A stretch of DNA of 15,211 bases. Origin: Solirubrobacterales bacterium (GTDB lineage: Bacteria > Actinomycetota > Thermoleophilia > Solirubrobacterales > Solirubrobacteraceae). The stretch covers positions 10,312-25,522 of the forward strand of contig QHBV01000168.1 of NCBI GenBank assembly GCA_003244035.1. Direction: 5' to 3'. Below are positions 1-7,300 of this stretch, one piece after another. The translations under genes and the position numbers were made by a program. Every line of letters begins with the position of its first letter. Position 1 is the stretch's first letter. The notes beneath the pieces are model-generated. The model did not search any database and was not told the origin of the DNA. It worked only from the letters and a program-made list of their open reading frames with translations.

Positions 1-1193
1 GCGGTGTGCCGGCGTTCGCCGGCTGGAATCTGCCGCCACGCGCTCGAGACCGTCTGGACGAACCGGGGCCAGCCGACAGTCTCTCCCTGGGCGGGGTTGA
101 CCGCCATCACCACGCTCCCTTGGAGGTCGCGCTCGGGGAGCAGCGGCAGGGCGATGATGGCGCTGATCGCGGCGCTGAGGGCCAGCGCTGCGATCAGGCT
201 CTGTGTGTGCCTCCGGGCGCGCATCGTCCATTCGGCTGCGGGCAGCGCGCCGAGGCCGAGCAGGAGAGGGTAGAGGCTCGCGAGATAGTAGGCGTGGCCG
301 TTGCCGACGAAGTACAGGACGGCCATCGTCGCGTAGGTGATCGGCACGAAGCGCAGCCGGCGCCATCCCGCGTGGCGAAACGGCGCGCGTAGCCCGGCGA
401 CCCAAACCGGCACCAGGAGCGGACTGACCATCACGAGCTGGAAGGGGAAGAAGCCCGCCCGGCCACCCTCCTGAGAGCCGGCGATGTTGCCTGCGACGGT
501 CAGCTGTGGCCAGCCATGCTGCTGCTGCCAGATCATGTATGGGGCAGCCAGCGCCACCGCCGCGATCGCACCACCACCAGCCCACCACGACCGCAACAGC
601 GATCGCGGACCCACGAGGATCAGCGCGGCGGCCATCACGGCGGCGACCAGGCCCACCTGGGGCTTGGCCTCCACGCCAAGGCCCACGACCACGCCGGCGG
701 CCAGGATCGACGCGCCGCTGCCACGGACGATGGCCCGGATCGCCAGCCACCCCAGGGCGGTCGTGCTCAAGAGGTCGAAGGTCGTGGTGCTCACGAGATG
801 GCAGGCGGCAAGCGCGAAGCCTGAGCAAGCCGCGCACGTCGCCGCGATGACCTGCGCGCGCGTGCCCCCGCCGAGCTCTCGAGCGATCAGCGCCGCGAGG
901 ATCGTCGTCACAGCGGCGGCCAGCGCCGAGGGGGCGCGCAGGAGCAGGAGCGACCCCGAGGCGAGTGCGTTCATCGCCCAGCACAGCAACGGTACGAGCG
1001 GAGGCTGGTCGGGATAGCCGAACGCGGCATGCGAGCCGGCGACGATGAAGTACATCTCGTCACGGTGATATCCGTACCGCATGCTCGTCGCGAGCAGCAC
1101 CGCAGCCTGCACCGCGGCGATCAGCCCTACCCAGCCGCTCAACGGCACCCGGGCCGACCGCCTCTCGGCACGCGTCTCTACTGGCCGACGCAC
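1..1193 (-). CDS. ArnT/PMT-like membrane glycosyltransferase (GT39), 3' end outside window
   Basis: Probably transfers a sugar from a polyprenyl-phosphate donor at the outer face of the membrane; the acceptor is unknown. About 397 residues are visible with no stop, so the C-terminus lies off the left edge. A hydrophobic segment at about residues 20-37 is followed by the motif HRDEMYF with an Asp-Glu pair (residues 45-46), in the first external loop where GT39/PMT enzymes keep their catalytic acid. PDQPPLVPLL follows, as in ArnT-like proteins. Several further hydrophobic stretches, rich in Ala, Leu and Val, fit a multi-pass protein. The GTG at 1193 was chosen because it starts 4 nt after the meaB stop; an ATG at residue 38 would remove the first membrane segment. 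The gene sits at the end of the meaA-meaB operon with no obvious metabolic link. Family is fairly sure, substrate unknown. Confidence 0.8.
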   Translation of the reverse strand, partial: MRRPVETRAERRSARVPLSGWVGLIAAVQAAVLLATSMRYGYHRDEMYFIVAGSHAAFGYPDQPPLVPLLCWAMNALASGSLLLLRAPSALAAAVTTILAALIARELGGGTRAQVIAATCAACSGFALAACHLVSTTTFDLLSTTALGWLAIRAIVRGSGASILAAGVVVGLGVEAKPQVGLVAAVMAAALILVGPRSLLRSWWAGGGAIAAVALAAPYMIWQQQHGWPQLTVAGNIAGSQEGGRAGFFPFQLVMVSPLLVPVWVAGLRAPFRHAGWRRLRFVPITYATMAVLYFVGNGHAYYLASLYPLLLGLGALPAAEWTMRARRHTQSLIAALALSAAISAIIALPLLPERDLQGSVVMAVNPAQGETVGWPRFVQTVSSAWRQIPAGERRHT

Positions 1194-1197
1194 CCGA

Positions 1198-2154
1198 TCA
1201 CCCGATGCCGGCCCGCGCTCTGAGCGCCCGCCGCAGTCCCACGACGTCGAGGCCCGGGTCCTCCTCGACCAGCCACCGCTCGGCTTGGCGCCGCCCGCCG
1301 AGCGCACGGAGCCCACGCTCGCCGTACTCGGCGACGAAGTCCGCCAGGGCGTGCATCCGCCGCGCACGCCGGCGCCGGGCGGGAAGGTCGAGCCTGGCAC
1401 GGTGCCGGTCAAGCGCGTCGAGCAACTCCTCGATCCCCGACGGCGGCACCGCCGAGGAGACCGCGAGGACGGGCACCTCGCGCTCGCCGAGCGAAGCGAG
1501 CGCGGCCCGCACGTCAGCCAGCGCTCGCGCGGCCGGCGGCCCGAGGTCGGCCTTGGTGACCACGAGCACGTCCGGCACCTCCATGATCCCGGCCTTGAGG
1601 AACTGCAGCACGTCGCCCGCTCCCGGCTGGACGATAACCGCCACGGTGTCGGCGACGTCCGCGACGTCGGTCTCGGACTGCCCGGCGCCGACGGTCTCGA
1701 TCACCACCACGTCGAAGGCCACCGCCAGCGCGCTCGCCGCCGCGCGCGTCGCCGGCGCGAGGCCCCCGAGGCGTTCTCCCGCCGCGGTCGAGCGCACGAA
1801 GGTGGCCTGGTCGCGAGGGTCGACCTCGATTCGCGCGCGGTCTCCGAGCAGCGCTCCGCCCGAGCGGCGCGAGCTGGGATCGACCGCGAGCACCGCCACC
1901 GAGCGTCCCTGCGCCCGCCACTGCGCCACCAGCCGCGAGAGCAGCGAGGACTTACCGACCCCGGGCGGTCCGGTGATGCCGAGGATGTGCCCGGGCGCCT
2001 CGCCGCCGATTGCGGCGGGGGAGAGCATCGCGAGCAGCGCTTCGGTCTGGCCGCGCGCACCCTCGGTGCAGTTCTCGACCAGGTTCAGAACGGCGGGAGC
2101 CGCGCTGTGGTCGCGCTCTCGCAGCCGGGCGCCCAGCGTGGCGCCGTCGATCAC
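1198..2154 (-). CDS. meaB: MeaB: GTPase chaperone of B12-dependent acyl-CoA mutase
   Basis: A G3E-family P-loop GTPase that gates delivery of adenosylcobalamin to its mutase partner and protects or repairs it. The protein has 318 residues, usual for MeaB/ArgK. Visible motifs are Walker A GPPGVGKS (62-69), VDPSS (91-95), the SGGALLGDR switch region (98-106), ETVGAGQSE (153-161) and the guanine-specificity motif TKAD (200-203). The start is the GTG at 2154, whose bases overlap the mutase stop as GTGA (4-nt overlap), indicating translational coupling. The frame stays open far upstream, but that stretch is the antisense-like third frame of the mutase gene and has no family similarity. Position directly behind meaA identifies MeaA as the likely client. 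Confidence 0.93.
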   Translation of the reverse strand: MIDGATLGARLRERDHSAAPAVLNLVENCTEGARGQTEALLAMLSPAAIGGEAPGHILGITGPPGVGKSSLLSRLVAQWRAQGRSVAVLAVDPSSRRSGGALLGDRARIEVDPRDQATFVRSTAAGERLGGLAPATRAAASALAVAFDVVVIETVGAGQSETDVADVADTVAVIVQPGAGDVLQFLKAGIMEVPDVLVVTKADLGPPAARALADVRAALASLGEREVPVLAVSSAVPPSGIEELLDALDRHRARLDLPARRRRARRMHALADFVAEYGERGLRALGGRRQAERWLVEEDPGLDVVGLRRALRARAGIG

Positions 2155-4154
2155 GCGCGCAGCGCGGCCGCGATGCCGTTGCGCGTCGCCACGAGCGCGA
2201 CGATGTCGGCGATCATCTGGCCCAGGTCCCAGTCCTTGGGCGTGTACACGGCCGCGACTCCGGCCTCGCGCAGCGCCGCCGCGTCGGCCTTGGGGATGAT
2301 CCCGCCAAGGACTACGGGCACGTCGCCGACGCCGGCCTGCTCCAGCGCATCCAGCACTGAGGGGATCAGCTCGCGGTGCGAGCCCGACAGGATCGAGAGC
2401 CCGACGACGTGGACTCCCTCCTGGGCGGCCGAAGTCGCGATCTGCGCCGGTGTCAGGCGAATTCCCTCGTAGACGACGTCCATGCCCGCGTCGCGCGCGC
2501 GCACCGCGATCTGTTCGGCGCCGTTGGAGTGCCCGTCGAGGCCGGGCTTGCCGACCAGGAACTTCAGCCGGCGGCCGAGCACCGCGCTGACGCGCTCGAC
2601 CTCCTCGCGCAGCTTGGTGACCTCCTCGCCCGAGCTGGCCGCGGCATCGCCGACGCCGGTGGGAGCCCGGTACTCGCCGAAGACCTCGCGCAGCGTCTGC
2701 GCCCACTCGCCGGTGCTCGCGCCGGCTCGGGCGGCGGCGATCGTCGCGGGCATGATGTTCTCCGAGCTCGCGCGCGCCACGCGCGCGAGCTCCTCGAGCG
2801 CTGCGTCGACCGCGGCCTGGTCGCGCTGGGATCGCCACCGCTCCAGAGCGGCGTACTGCTGGGCCTCGACCTCGGGGTCGACGACGAGGATCCCGCCGTC
2901 GCCGCCGGTTCTCAGCGGCGAGGGCTCGGTCGAGGTGAAGCGGTTCATCCCGACGACTGTTAGCTCGCCTGTCTCGATTCGTCGCCAGCGCTCACGGTGG
3001 GACTCGACCAGAGAGGCCTTCATGTAGTCGACAGCCTGCACCGCGCCGCCGAGCTCGGCCACCCGCTCGATCTCCTCGCGCGCGCCCCTGACGAGCTCGG
3101 CGACCAGCCCGTCCATCACCTTCGAGCCCTCGAAGATGTCGGGGTACTCGAGTACGTCGGTCTCATAGGCGAGAATCTGCTGCAGGCGCAGCGACCACTG
3201 CTGGTCCCACGCTCGGGGGAGGCCGAGCGCCTCGTTCCAGGCCGGAAGCTGAACCGCGCGGGCTCGGGCGCTGCGCCCTAGCGTGACCGCCAGCGCTTCG
3301 AGCGCGATCCGGTAGACGTTGTTCTCCGGCTGGGCCTCGGTCAGTCCGAGCGAGTTGACCTGGACGCCGTAGCGAAAGCGCAGTTGCTTGTCGTCCTGGA
3401 CGTCGTAGCGCTCGCGGCCGAGCTCGTCCCACAGCTGCGCCATCGCGCGGAGCTTGGCGTGCTCCTCGACGAAGCGCACGCCGGCGTTGACGAAGAACGA
3501 GATCCGTCCAAACACGCTGGGCATCAGCTGCTCCGGGACCCGCTCCCGGACCGCGTCGAGGACCGCGATCGCGTTGCTGAGCGCGTACGCGATCTCCTGC
3601 ACCGGGGTCGCACCCGTCTCCTGCAGGTGGTAGGAGCAGATGTTGATCGGGTTCCACCTCGGGACGTGCTCCACCGCATAGGCGATCGTGTCGGCGACCA
3701 GGCGCATGCTCGGGGCGGGCGGGAACGCGTACGTGCCCCTGCTCAGATACTCCTTGAGAATGTCGTTCTGGGTCGTGCCCTGGAGCTCACACGCGGGTAT
3801 GCCCTGCTCCTCGGCGGCGACGATGTACAGCGCCAGTAGCCACGCCGCGGTCGCGTTGATCGTCATCGACGTGTTCATCTCGTCGAGCGGGATCCCATCC
3901 AGCAGTGTGCGCATGTCGTCCCGGTGGGCAATCGACACGCCCACCTTGCCCACCTCTCCGCGCGCGAGCTCGTGGTCGGGGTCATAGCCCGTCTGCGTGG
4001 GCAGGTCGAATGCGACCGAAAGCCCTGTCTGGCCCTTGGCCAGGTTGCGGCGGTAGAGCTCGTTCGAGCGCTTCGCGTCCGAGTGCCCGGCATAGGTCCG
4101 CATCATCCACGGCCGGTCGGGCTTGGGCAGACGGGGCGAAGGCTCGTCCGGCAT
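2151..4154 (-). CDS. meaA: MeaA: B12-dependent ethylmalonyl-CoA mutase
   Basis: A single-chain adenosylcobalamin-dependent acyl-CoA mutase of 667 residues. It holds a substrate-binding TIM barrel (about residues 15-510, with RTYAGHS, GLSVAFDLPTQTGYD, NTSMTINATA, QGTTQNDI and YGVQVNSLGLTEAQPENN) and a C-terminal B12-binding domain with DGHSNG (540-545). His542 is the lower cobalt ligand; SILSG and VVLGGIIP follow. As I remember the families, these motifs and the lack of a long N-terminal extension match MeaA/Ecm (ethylmalonyl-CoA to methylsuccinyl-CoA) better than methylmalonyl-CoA mutase. A ccr gene in the same window supports this. Isobutyryl-CoA or methylmalonyl-CoA cannot be excluded as substrate. 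The start is the ATG at 4154 (MPDEPSP...): a TACAAT box ends 6 nt before it, so more upstream starts would lie ahead of the transcript. meaB overlaps the stop. Confidence 0.88.
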   Translation of the reverse strand: MPDEPSPRLPKPDRPWMMRTYAGHSDAKRSNELYRRNLAKGQTGLSVAFDLPTQTGYDPDHELARGEVGKVGVSIAHRDDMRTLLDGIPLDEMNTSMTINATAAWLLALYIVAAEEQGIPACELQGTTQNDILKEYLSRGTYAFPPAPSMRLVADTIAYAVEHVPRWNPINICSYHLQETGATPVQEIAYALSNAIAVLDAVRERVPEQLMPSVFGRISFFVNAGVRFVEEHAKLRAMAQLWDELGRERYDVQDDKQLRFRYGVQVNSLGLTEAQPENNVYRIALEALAVTLGRSARARAVQLPAWNEALGLPRAWDQQWSLRLQQILAYETDVLEYPDIFEGSKVMDGLVAELVRGAREEIERVAELGGAVQAVDYMKASLVESHRERWRRIETGELTVVGMNRFTSTEPSPLRTGGDGGILVVDPEVEAQQYAALERWRSQRDQAAVDAALEELARVARASSENIMPATIAAARAGASTGEWAQTLREVFGEYRAPTGVGDAAASSGEEVTKLREEVERVSAVLGRRLKFLVGKPGLDGHSNGAEQIAVRARDAGMDVVYEGIRLTPAQIATSAAQEGVHVVGLSILSGSHRELIPSVLDALEQAGVGDVPVVLGGIIPKADAAALREAGVAAVYTPKDWDLGQMIADIVALVATRNGIAAALRA

Positions 4155-4160
4155 CGGGCC

Positions 4161-4188
4161 ATTGTATGAGCGCAAGGCCGTGGTCAGG
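4161..4188 (-). promoter_or_regulatory. Leaderless promoter of meaA-meaB
   Basis: On the minus strand TACAAT (4166-4161) is followed by six bases (GGCCCG) and the ATG of meaA. A start site 6-7 nt after the -10 box falls on the start codon, so the mRNA would be leaderless; no Shine-Dalgarno sequence is present. A weak -35 (CTGACC, 4187-4182, spacer 15 nt) is possible. Confidence 0.55.
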
Positions 4189-4211
4189 GTGTGCGCCTGA
4201 GCAGGTTCGGG

Positions 4212-4217
4212 TAACGT
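4212..4217 (+). promoter_or_regulatory. Candidate -10 box of the DivIVA-like gene
   Basis: TAACGT fits the actinobacterial TANNNT -10 pattern and lies 7 nt before the ATG at 4225, again placing the transcript start at the start codon. AGGA at 4219-4222 is too close to the ATG to be a useful ribosome site. No convincing -35 is seen. Shares a 70-bp intergenic region with the divergent meaA promoter. Confidence 0.4.
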
Positions 4218-4224
4218 CAGGACG

Positions 4225-4902
4225 ATGCCAGACGAAGGCTCCGCCGCCGAAGAGCACGCGATCCTGCAGGAGATCACCGCGCCGTTCGAGACGCTTCCCC
4301 CCGACCCCGTGCCGCTTGCCGCGGATGTCGCCTTCCCGGTGGTGCTGCGCGGTTACGACCGGTTCGAGGTCGATGAGTACGTCAAGAGGACGACCGAGCT
4401 CGTCGCCGAGCTCCAGGCCACCCGCTCGCCTGAGGCTGCTGTGCGTCGGGCGCTCGAGCGCCTCGGGGAGCAGATCTCCGGAATCCTCCAGCGCGCGCAC
4501 GAGAGCGCGAAGCAGATCACCGCGCAGTCGCGAAGCGAGTCCGAGGACCGGCTCGAGCGCGCCCGGCAGGAGGCCGCCCAGATCAAGGCCGCCGCCGAGC
4601 AGCGCCTGACCGACCTGGACGCCGACACCGACAGGATCTGGACCGAGCGCCATCGCATCATCGACGACGTGGGGGCGCTGGCTCGAAAGCTGGACGCGCT
4701 TGCCCGGGTCGCGGCCGAGCGCTTCCCGCCGGCTGAGGAAGCGCCCGCGGGCCGCGAGCGCGAGAACGCGACCGAAGCCGCCGACGAGGCAGAGGCCACG
4801 ATCGCGATGCCCCCGGTGCAGTCCCCTGAGGCCGACGCCGCCGCGCCCGACCCCGAAAGCGAGACCACCTTGCCTCTGCAAGACGACGACATGGCGCACT
4901 AG
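4225..4902 (+). CDS. DivIVA-domain coiled-coil protein
   Basis: 225 residues, probably a cytoplasmic, membrane-associated coiled-coil protein that marks curved membranes and guides cell division or polar growth. The N-terminal region has the DivIVA lipid-binding-type motif FPVVLRGYDRFEVDEYVKR (residues 37-55). A long charged helix follows (about 55-165), rich in Glu, Arg, Ala and Gln with heptad spacing. The last 55 residues are acidic and Ala/Pro-rich, probably disordered. DivIVA proteins normally begin with this motif almost at residue 1; here about 35 residues precede it. The gene heads a four-gene plus-strand run and is divergent from meaA. It may be a DivIVA-related accessory protein rather than the main Wag31/DivIVA of the organism. 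Confidence 0.75.
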   Translation: MPDEGSAAEEHAILQEITAPFETLPPDPVPLAADVAFPVVLRGYDRFEVDEYVKRTTELVAELQATRSPEAAVRRALERLGEQISGILQRAHESAKQITAQSRSESEDRLERARQEAAQIKAAAEQRLTDLDADTDRIWTERHRIIDDVGALARKLDALARVAAERFPPAEEAPAGRERENATEAADEAEATIAMPPVQSPEADAAAPDPESETTLPLQDDDMAH

Positions 4903-4912
4903 CGCGGCGGGC

Positions 4913-5785
4913 ATGGCGCGCCTGATCGACGTCATGCACCTCGGCCGCGAGCGCGTGATCGGCTGCTGGCAGGTCGGCGACGTGCTCGTCGACCCGGGGC
5001 CGGCGTCGTGTCTGCCGGTGCTGCTGGAGGCGCTCGGCGGCGAGCGGCCACGGGCGCTGCTGCTGACCCACATCCACCTCGACCACGCCGGCGCCAGCGG
5101 GTCGCTGGTTCGGCGCTGGCCCGAGCTCGAGGTCTACGTGCACGAGCGTGGCGCCCGCCATCTGGTGGATCCCTCGCGCCTGCTCGAGAGCGCGCGACGG
5201 CTTTATGGCGCGGACATGGATCGCCTGTGGGGCGAGTTCCTGCCCGTGCCCGAGGCCCAGCTACGGGTTCTGCACGGCGGTGAGGAGCTGTCGATCGGAA
5301 CGGCGGGGTTTGAAGTCGCCTACACGCCCGGCCACGCTTCGCACCACGTCTCCTACCTGCACGACCGCACCGCCTTCGTCGGCGACGTGGGGGGCGTGCG
5401 GATCGCGGCGAACACGCCGGTGATCCCGCCGACGCCGCCACCGGACATCGACCTCGAGGCGTGGCGCGAGTCGATCGAGCGGGTCGCCGCCTGGAAGCCG
5501 CGGCGACTCGCGATGACGCACTTCGGCGCGAGCACGGACGTCGAGCACCAGCTCGCGGAGCTCGGGCGGCGCCTGGACACGTGGGGCGAGCTCGCGCGCA
5601 CGCACGATCGAGACGGGTTCATCGCAGCGGTGCGGGCGGAGATCGCCAGCTCCGCCGATCCGGAGCTGGCCGCCGTCTACGAGCAGGCGGCGCCTGGAGA
5701 CCAGCTGTACGCCGGGCTCGAGCGCTACTGGCGAAAGCGCTCGTCCGCGCCTGGCGGGGAGCCTGCCCCACAGGAGGTATTGTGA
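4913..5785 (+). CDS. Metallo-beta-lactamase-fold hydrolase
   Basis: 290 residues of the MBL superfamily, glyoxalase-II-like branch, probably a cytoplasmic binuclear zinc hydrolase of a thioester or similar ester. All metal ligands are visible: THIHLDHAG gives His53, His55, Asp57 and His58; TPGHASHH gives His141; FVGDVGG gives Asp158; MTHFG gives His203. The opening residues IDVMHLGRERVIG and VLVDPGP are the usual first strands of the fold. The ATG at 4913 lies 10 nt after the divIVA-like stop with only a weak GGCGGG in front. The frame is open upstream, but those residues overlap the preceding gene. It is followed after 6 nt by clpS, which suggests co-transcription. The substrate cannot be named from sequence. 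Confidence 0.87.
   Translation: MARLIDVMHLGRERVIGCWQVGDVLVDPGPASCLPVLLEALGGERPRALLLTHIHLDHAGASGSLVRRWPELEVYVHERGARHLVDPSRLLESARRLYGADMDRLWGEFLPVPEAQLRVLHGGEELSIGTAGFEVAYTPGHASHHVSYLHDRTAFVGDVGGVRIAANTPVIPPTPPPDIDLEAWRESIERVAAWKPRRLAMTHFGASTDVEHQLAELGRRLDTWGELARTHDRDGFIAAVRAEIASSADPELAAVYEQAAPGDQLYAGLERYWRKRSSAPGGEPAPQEVL
5772..5783 (+). promoter_or_regulatory. Shine-Dalgarno and TATTGT box in front of clpS
   Basis: AGGAGG (5772-5777), the best ribosome-site match in this operon, lies 14 nt before the clpS ATG, which is too far for normal use. It is 4 nt before an out-of-frame GTG (5782) that opens a 22-codon frame. TATTGT (5778-5783) fits TANNNT and ends 8 nt before the clpS ATG, so an internal leaderless promoter is an alternative. 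In frame with clpS, TGA at 5783-5785 rules out a more upstream start. Confidence 0.3.
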
Positions 5786-5791
5786 GCGGGG

Positions 5792-6079
5792 ATGTCGCAG
5801 ACGGTGGAGCGCCCGCGCCTCGGCGGGCCCGGCACGGGGGTCGGCGGTAACTGGCGCGTGATCGTCCTCAACGATGACCACAACACGTTCGACCACGTCG
5901 CGGAGTCGCTGGCGCGGGTCGTGCCCGGGGTCACGCTCGCCGGCGGTTATCGCCTTGCAGACCGGATCCACAACGCCGGCCAGGCGATCGTGTGGAGCGG
6001 CCCGCGTGAGGACGCGGAGCTCTACTGGGGGTCGCTCGACGCGGCCGGTCTGACGATGGCGCCGCTGGAGTCGGGGTGA
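5792..6079 (+). CDS. clpS: ClpS-family adaptor for Clp protease
   Basis: 95 residues. ClpS binds N-end-rule substrates or modulates delivery of substrates to ClpAP/ClpCP. The core starts at about residue 21 with WRVIVLNDDHNTFDHV; Asn27, Asp28 and Asp29 correspond to the conserved NDD that contacts the N-degron amino group. ADRIHNAGQAIVW carries His60, equivalent to the second pocket residue. Compared with proteobacterial ClpS, the segment between is altered (PGVTLAGGYRLADRIHN) and the end reads AGLTMAPLE, so it is a divergent subtype. The only allowed start is the ATG at 5792, because an in-frame stop lies directly upstream. It follows the MBL gene after 6 nt and precedes a regulator gene by 9 nt. 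Confidence 0.85.
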   Translation: MSQTVERPRLGGPGTGVGGNWRVIVLNDDHNTFDHVAESLARVVPGVTLAGGYRLADRIHNAGQAIVWSGPREDAELYWGSLDAAGLTMAPLESG

Positions 6080-6088
6080 AGCGCGCCG

Positions 6089-7243
6089 ATGGCCGATCAG
6101 CCCTGGCACGAGTTGCCTCCGGAGATCGTCGGCGTGCTTCGGCCCGTGCTCGCGGATGTGGCGGACGAGATGATCGAGGCGGTTCGGGCGGTGCCCGCCT
6201 ACGGTCGTCCGCTGGAGGGGCGCTTCGGCGAGGGGATCCGTGCCGGGGTGCAGGAGGCGCTGCGGCAGTTCCTCGCCGAGATCGAAGCCGGGGGGCCGGT
6301 GCGGCGCCCGGACGTCTACAACGCGCTCGGCCGCGGCGAGATGCGCGCGGGACGCAGCCTGGATTCACTGATGAGCGCCTACCGACTCGGCGCCCGTGTG
6401 GCCTGGCGGCGGTTTGCGGCCGCCGGCGTCGAGGCCGGACTGCAGCCGGACACGCTGTACCTGCTGGCGGAGTCGATCTTCGCATACATCGACGTGCTGT
6501 CCGCCGAGTCGGCCGAGGGTCACGCACTCGAGCAGTCCGCCGCGGCGAGCGAGGCGGAGCTTCGCCGCCGCCGGCTCGTGCGCATGCTGGTGCGCGTGCC
6601 GGCGCCCGATCCAGCCACGCTGCAAGCCGCCGCCGGTGAGGCGGGATGGCAAGTGCCGCGCAAGCTCGCGGTGGTCGCGATCGGCGCCGGGGCGCGTGCC
6701 TGGCTCGCGGCGCACCTGCCGGCGGGAGCGATCGCCGAGACGATCGGCGAGTTCACATGCGCGATCCTGCCGGATCCCGATGGCCCCGGCCGGCGGGCGG
6801 AGCTGCAGCGAGCGGTGCTGGACGCGGGCCTGAGCGCCGGGTTGGGAACGAGCGTCGACTGGCCCGATGCGGCGACGAGCTTCGCCCGCGCCCGCGCGGC
6901 GCTCGAGCTTGCGGGCGAGGATCTCGGACTGGTCGTGGCGCGCGAGCGCGCCGGCGAGTTGCTGCTGGGCACAGATCCCGAGCTGGCCGCCGAGCTCGCC
7001 CGCGACAGGCTCGCGCCGCTCGCGGTACTGCCGGCGGGCTCCAGGGCGCGCTTGACCGAGACGCTTCAGGCATGGCTCGCGGAGCAGGGCCGGCTCGGGG
7101 CCGTCGCCGCGCGCCTTGGCGTCCATCCGCAGACGGCGCGATACCGGCTCGCGCGGCTGCGTGAGCTGTTCGGCGGGGCCCTGGACGACGCCGACGAGCG
7201 GTTCTGGCTCGAGCTGGCGCTGCGGGTCAGCCAGCCGGAGTAA
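6089..7243 (+). CDS. PucR/CdaR-type regulator with RsbRD-like N-terminus
   Basis: A 384-residue cytoplasmic transcription regulator. Residues about 10-150 are all-helical (LADVADEMIEAVRAVPAYGRPL; GRGEMRAGRSLDSLMSAYRLG) and resemble the RsbRD N-terminal module found in actinobacterial PucR-like proteins. The middle part (about 155-310) looks like a degenerate GGDEF-like/CdaR regulatory domain. The C-terminal PucR helix-turn-helix spans about 322-380, with RLGAVAARLGVHPQTARYRL as the DNA-reading part. No ligand can be predicted. The start ATG is 9 nt after clpS; the only ribosome-site candidate, GGGGTGA, overlaps the clpS stop, so coupling is likely. It is the last gene of the plus-strand run. 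Confidence 0.82.
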   Translation: MADQPWHELPPEIVGVLRPVLADVADEMIEAVRAVPAYGRPLEGRFGEGIRAGVQEALRQFLAEIEAGGPVRRPDVYNALGRGEMRAGRSLDSLMSAYRLGARVAWRRFAAAGVEAGLQPDTLYLLAESIFAYIDVLSAESAEGHALEQSAAASEAELRRRRLVRMLVRVPAPDPATLQAAAGEAGWQVPRKLAVVAIGAGARAWLAAHLPAGAIAETIGEFTCAILPDPDGPGRRAELQRAVLDAGLSAGLGTSVDWPDAATSFARARAALELAGEDLGLVVARERAGELLLGTDPELAAELARDRLAPLAVLPAGSRARLTETLQAWLAEQGRLGAVAARLGVHPQTARYRLARLRELFGGALDDADERFWLELALRVSQPE

Positions 7244-7262
7244 GAACGAGCGCTCGGGAGAC

Positions 7263-7282
7263 GCCGCCGGCGCGGGGGCGGC
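7263..7282. terminator. Possible GC hairpin between convergent genes
   Basis: GCCGCC (7263-7268) and GGCGGC (7277-7282) can pair as a 6-bp stem with an 8-nt loop, in the 57-nt gap between the convergent PucR-type and modA-like genes. There is no T-run on either side, so a terminator role is only plausible. A separate 10-bp palindrome CGAGCGCTCG lies at 7248-7257. Confidence 0.25.
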
Positions 7283-7300
7283 TCGGCTGATGCGCAGCGT

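Noticed and set aside
1081..2472. Long plus-strand open frame (463 codons) opposite meaB and the end of meaA
   Set aside because: It is antisense to well-matched MeaB/MeaA sequence, has Arg/His/Pro-rich low-complexity composition and no domain; it exists because of the extreme G/C third positions.
2155..2838. Upstream extension of the meaB frame giving a 546-residue protein
   Set aside because: The added part is an Arg/Gly-rich shadow frame within meaA; MeaB similarity starts at the GTG at 2154, which overlaps the meaA stop as expected.
4155..4277. N-terminal extension of meaA to a start at 4277
   Set aside because: It would cross the divergent DivIVA-like start and the TACAAT box; the added residues have no family match.
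4700..4912. N-terminal extension of the MBL hydrolase into the DivIVA-like gene
   Set aside because: The added 71 residues are Pro/Arg-rich shadow sequence; the fold begins at the ATG at 4913.
6365..7126. Minus-strand 253-codon frame opposite the PucR-type gene
   Set aside because: Antisense shadow; the plus strand shows a PucR HTH and consistent coding.
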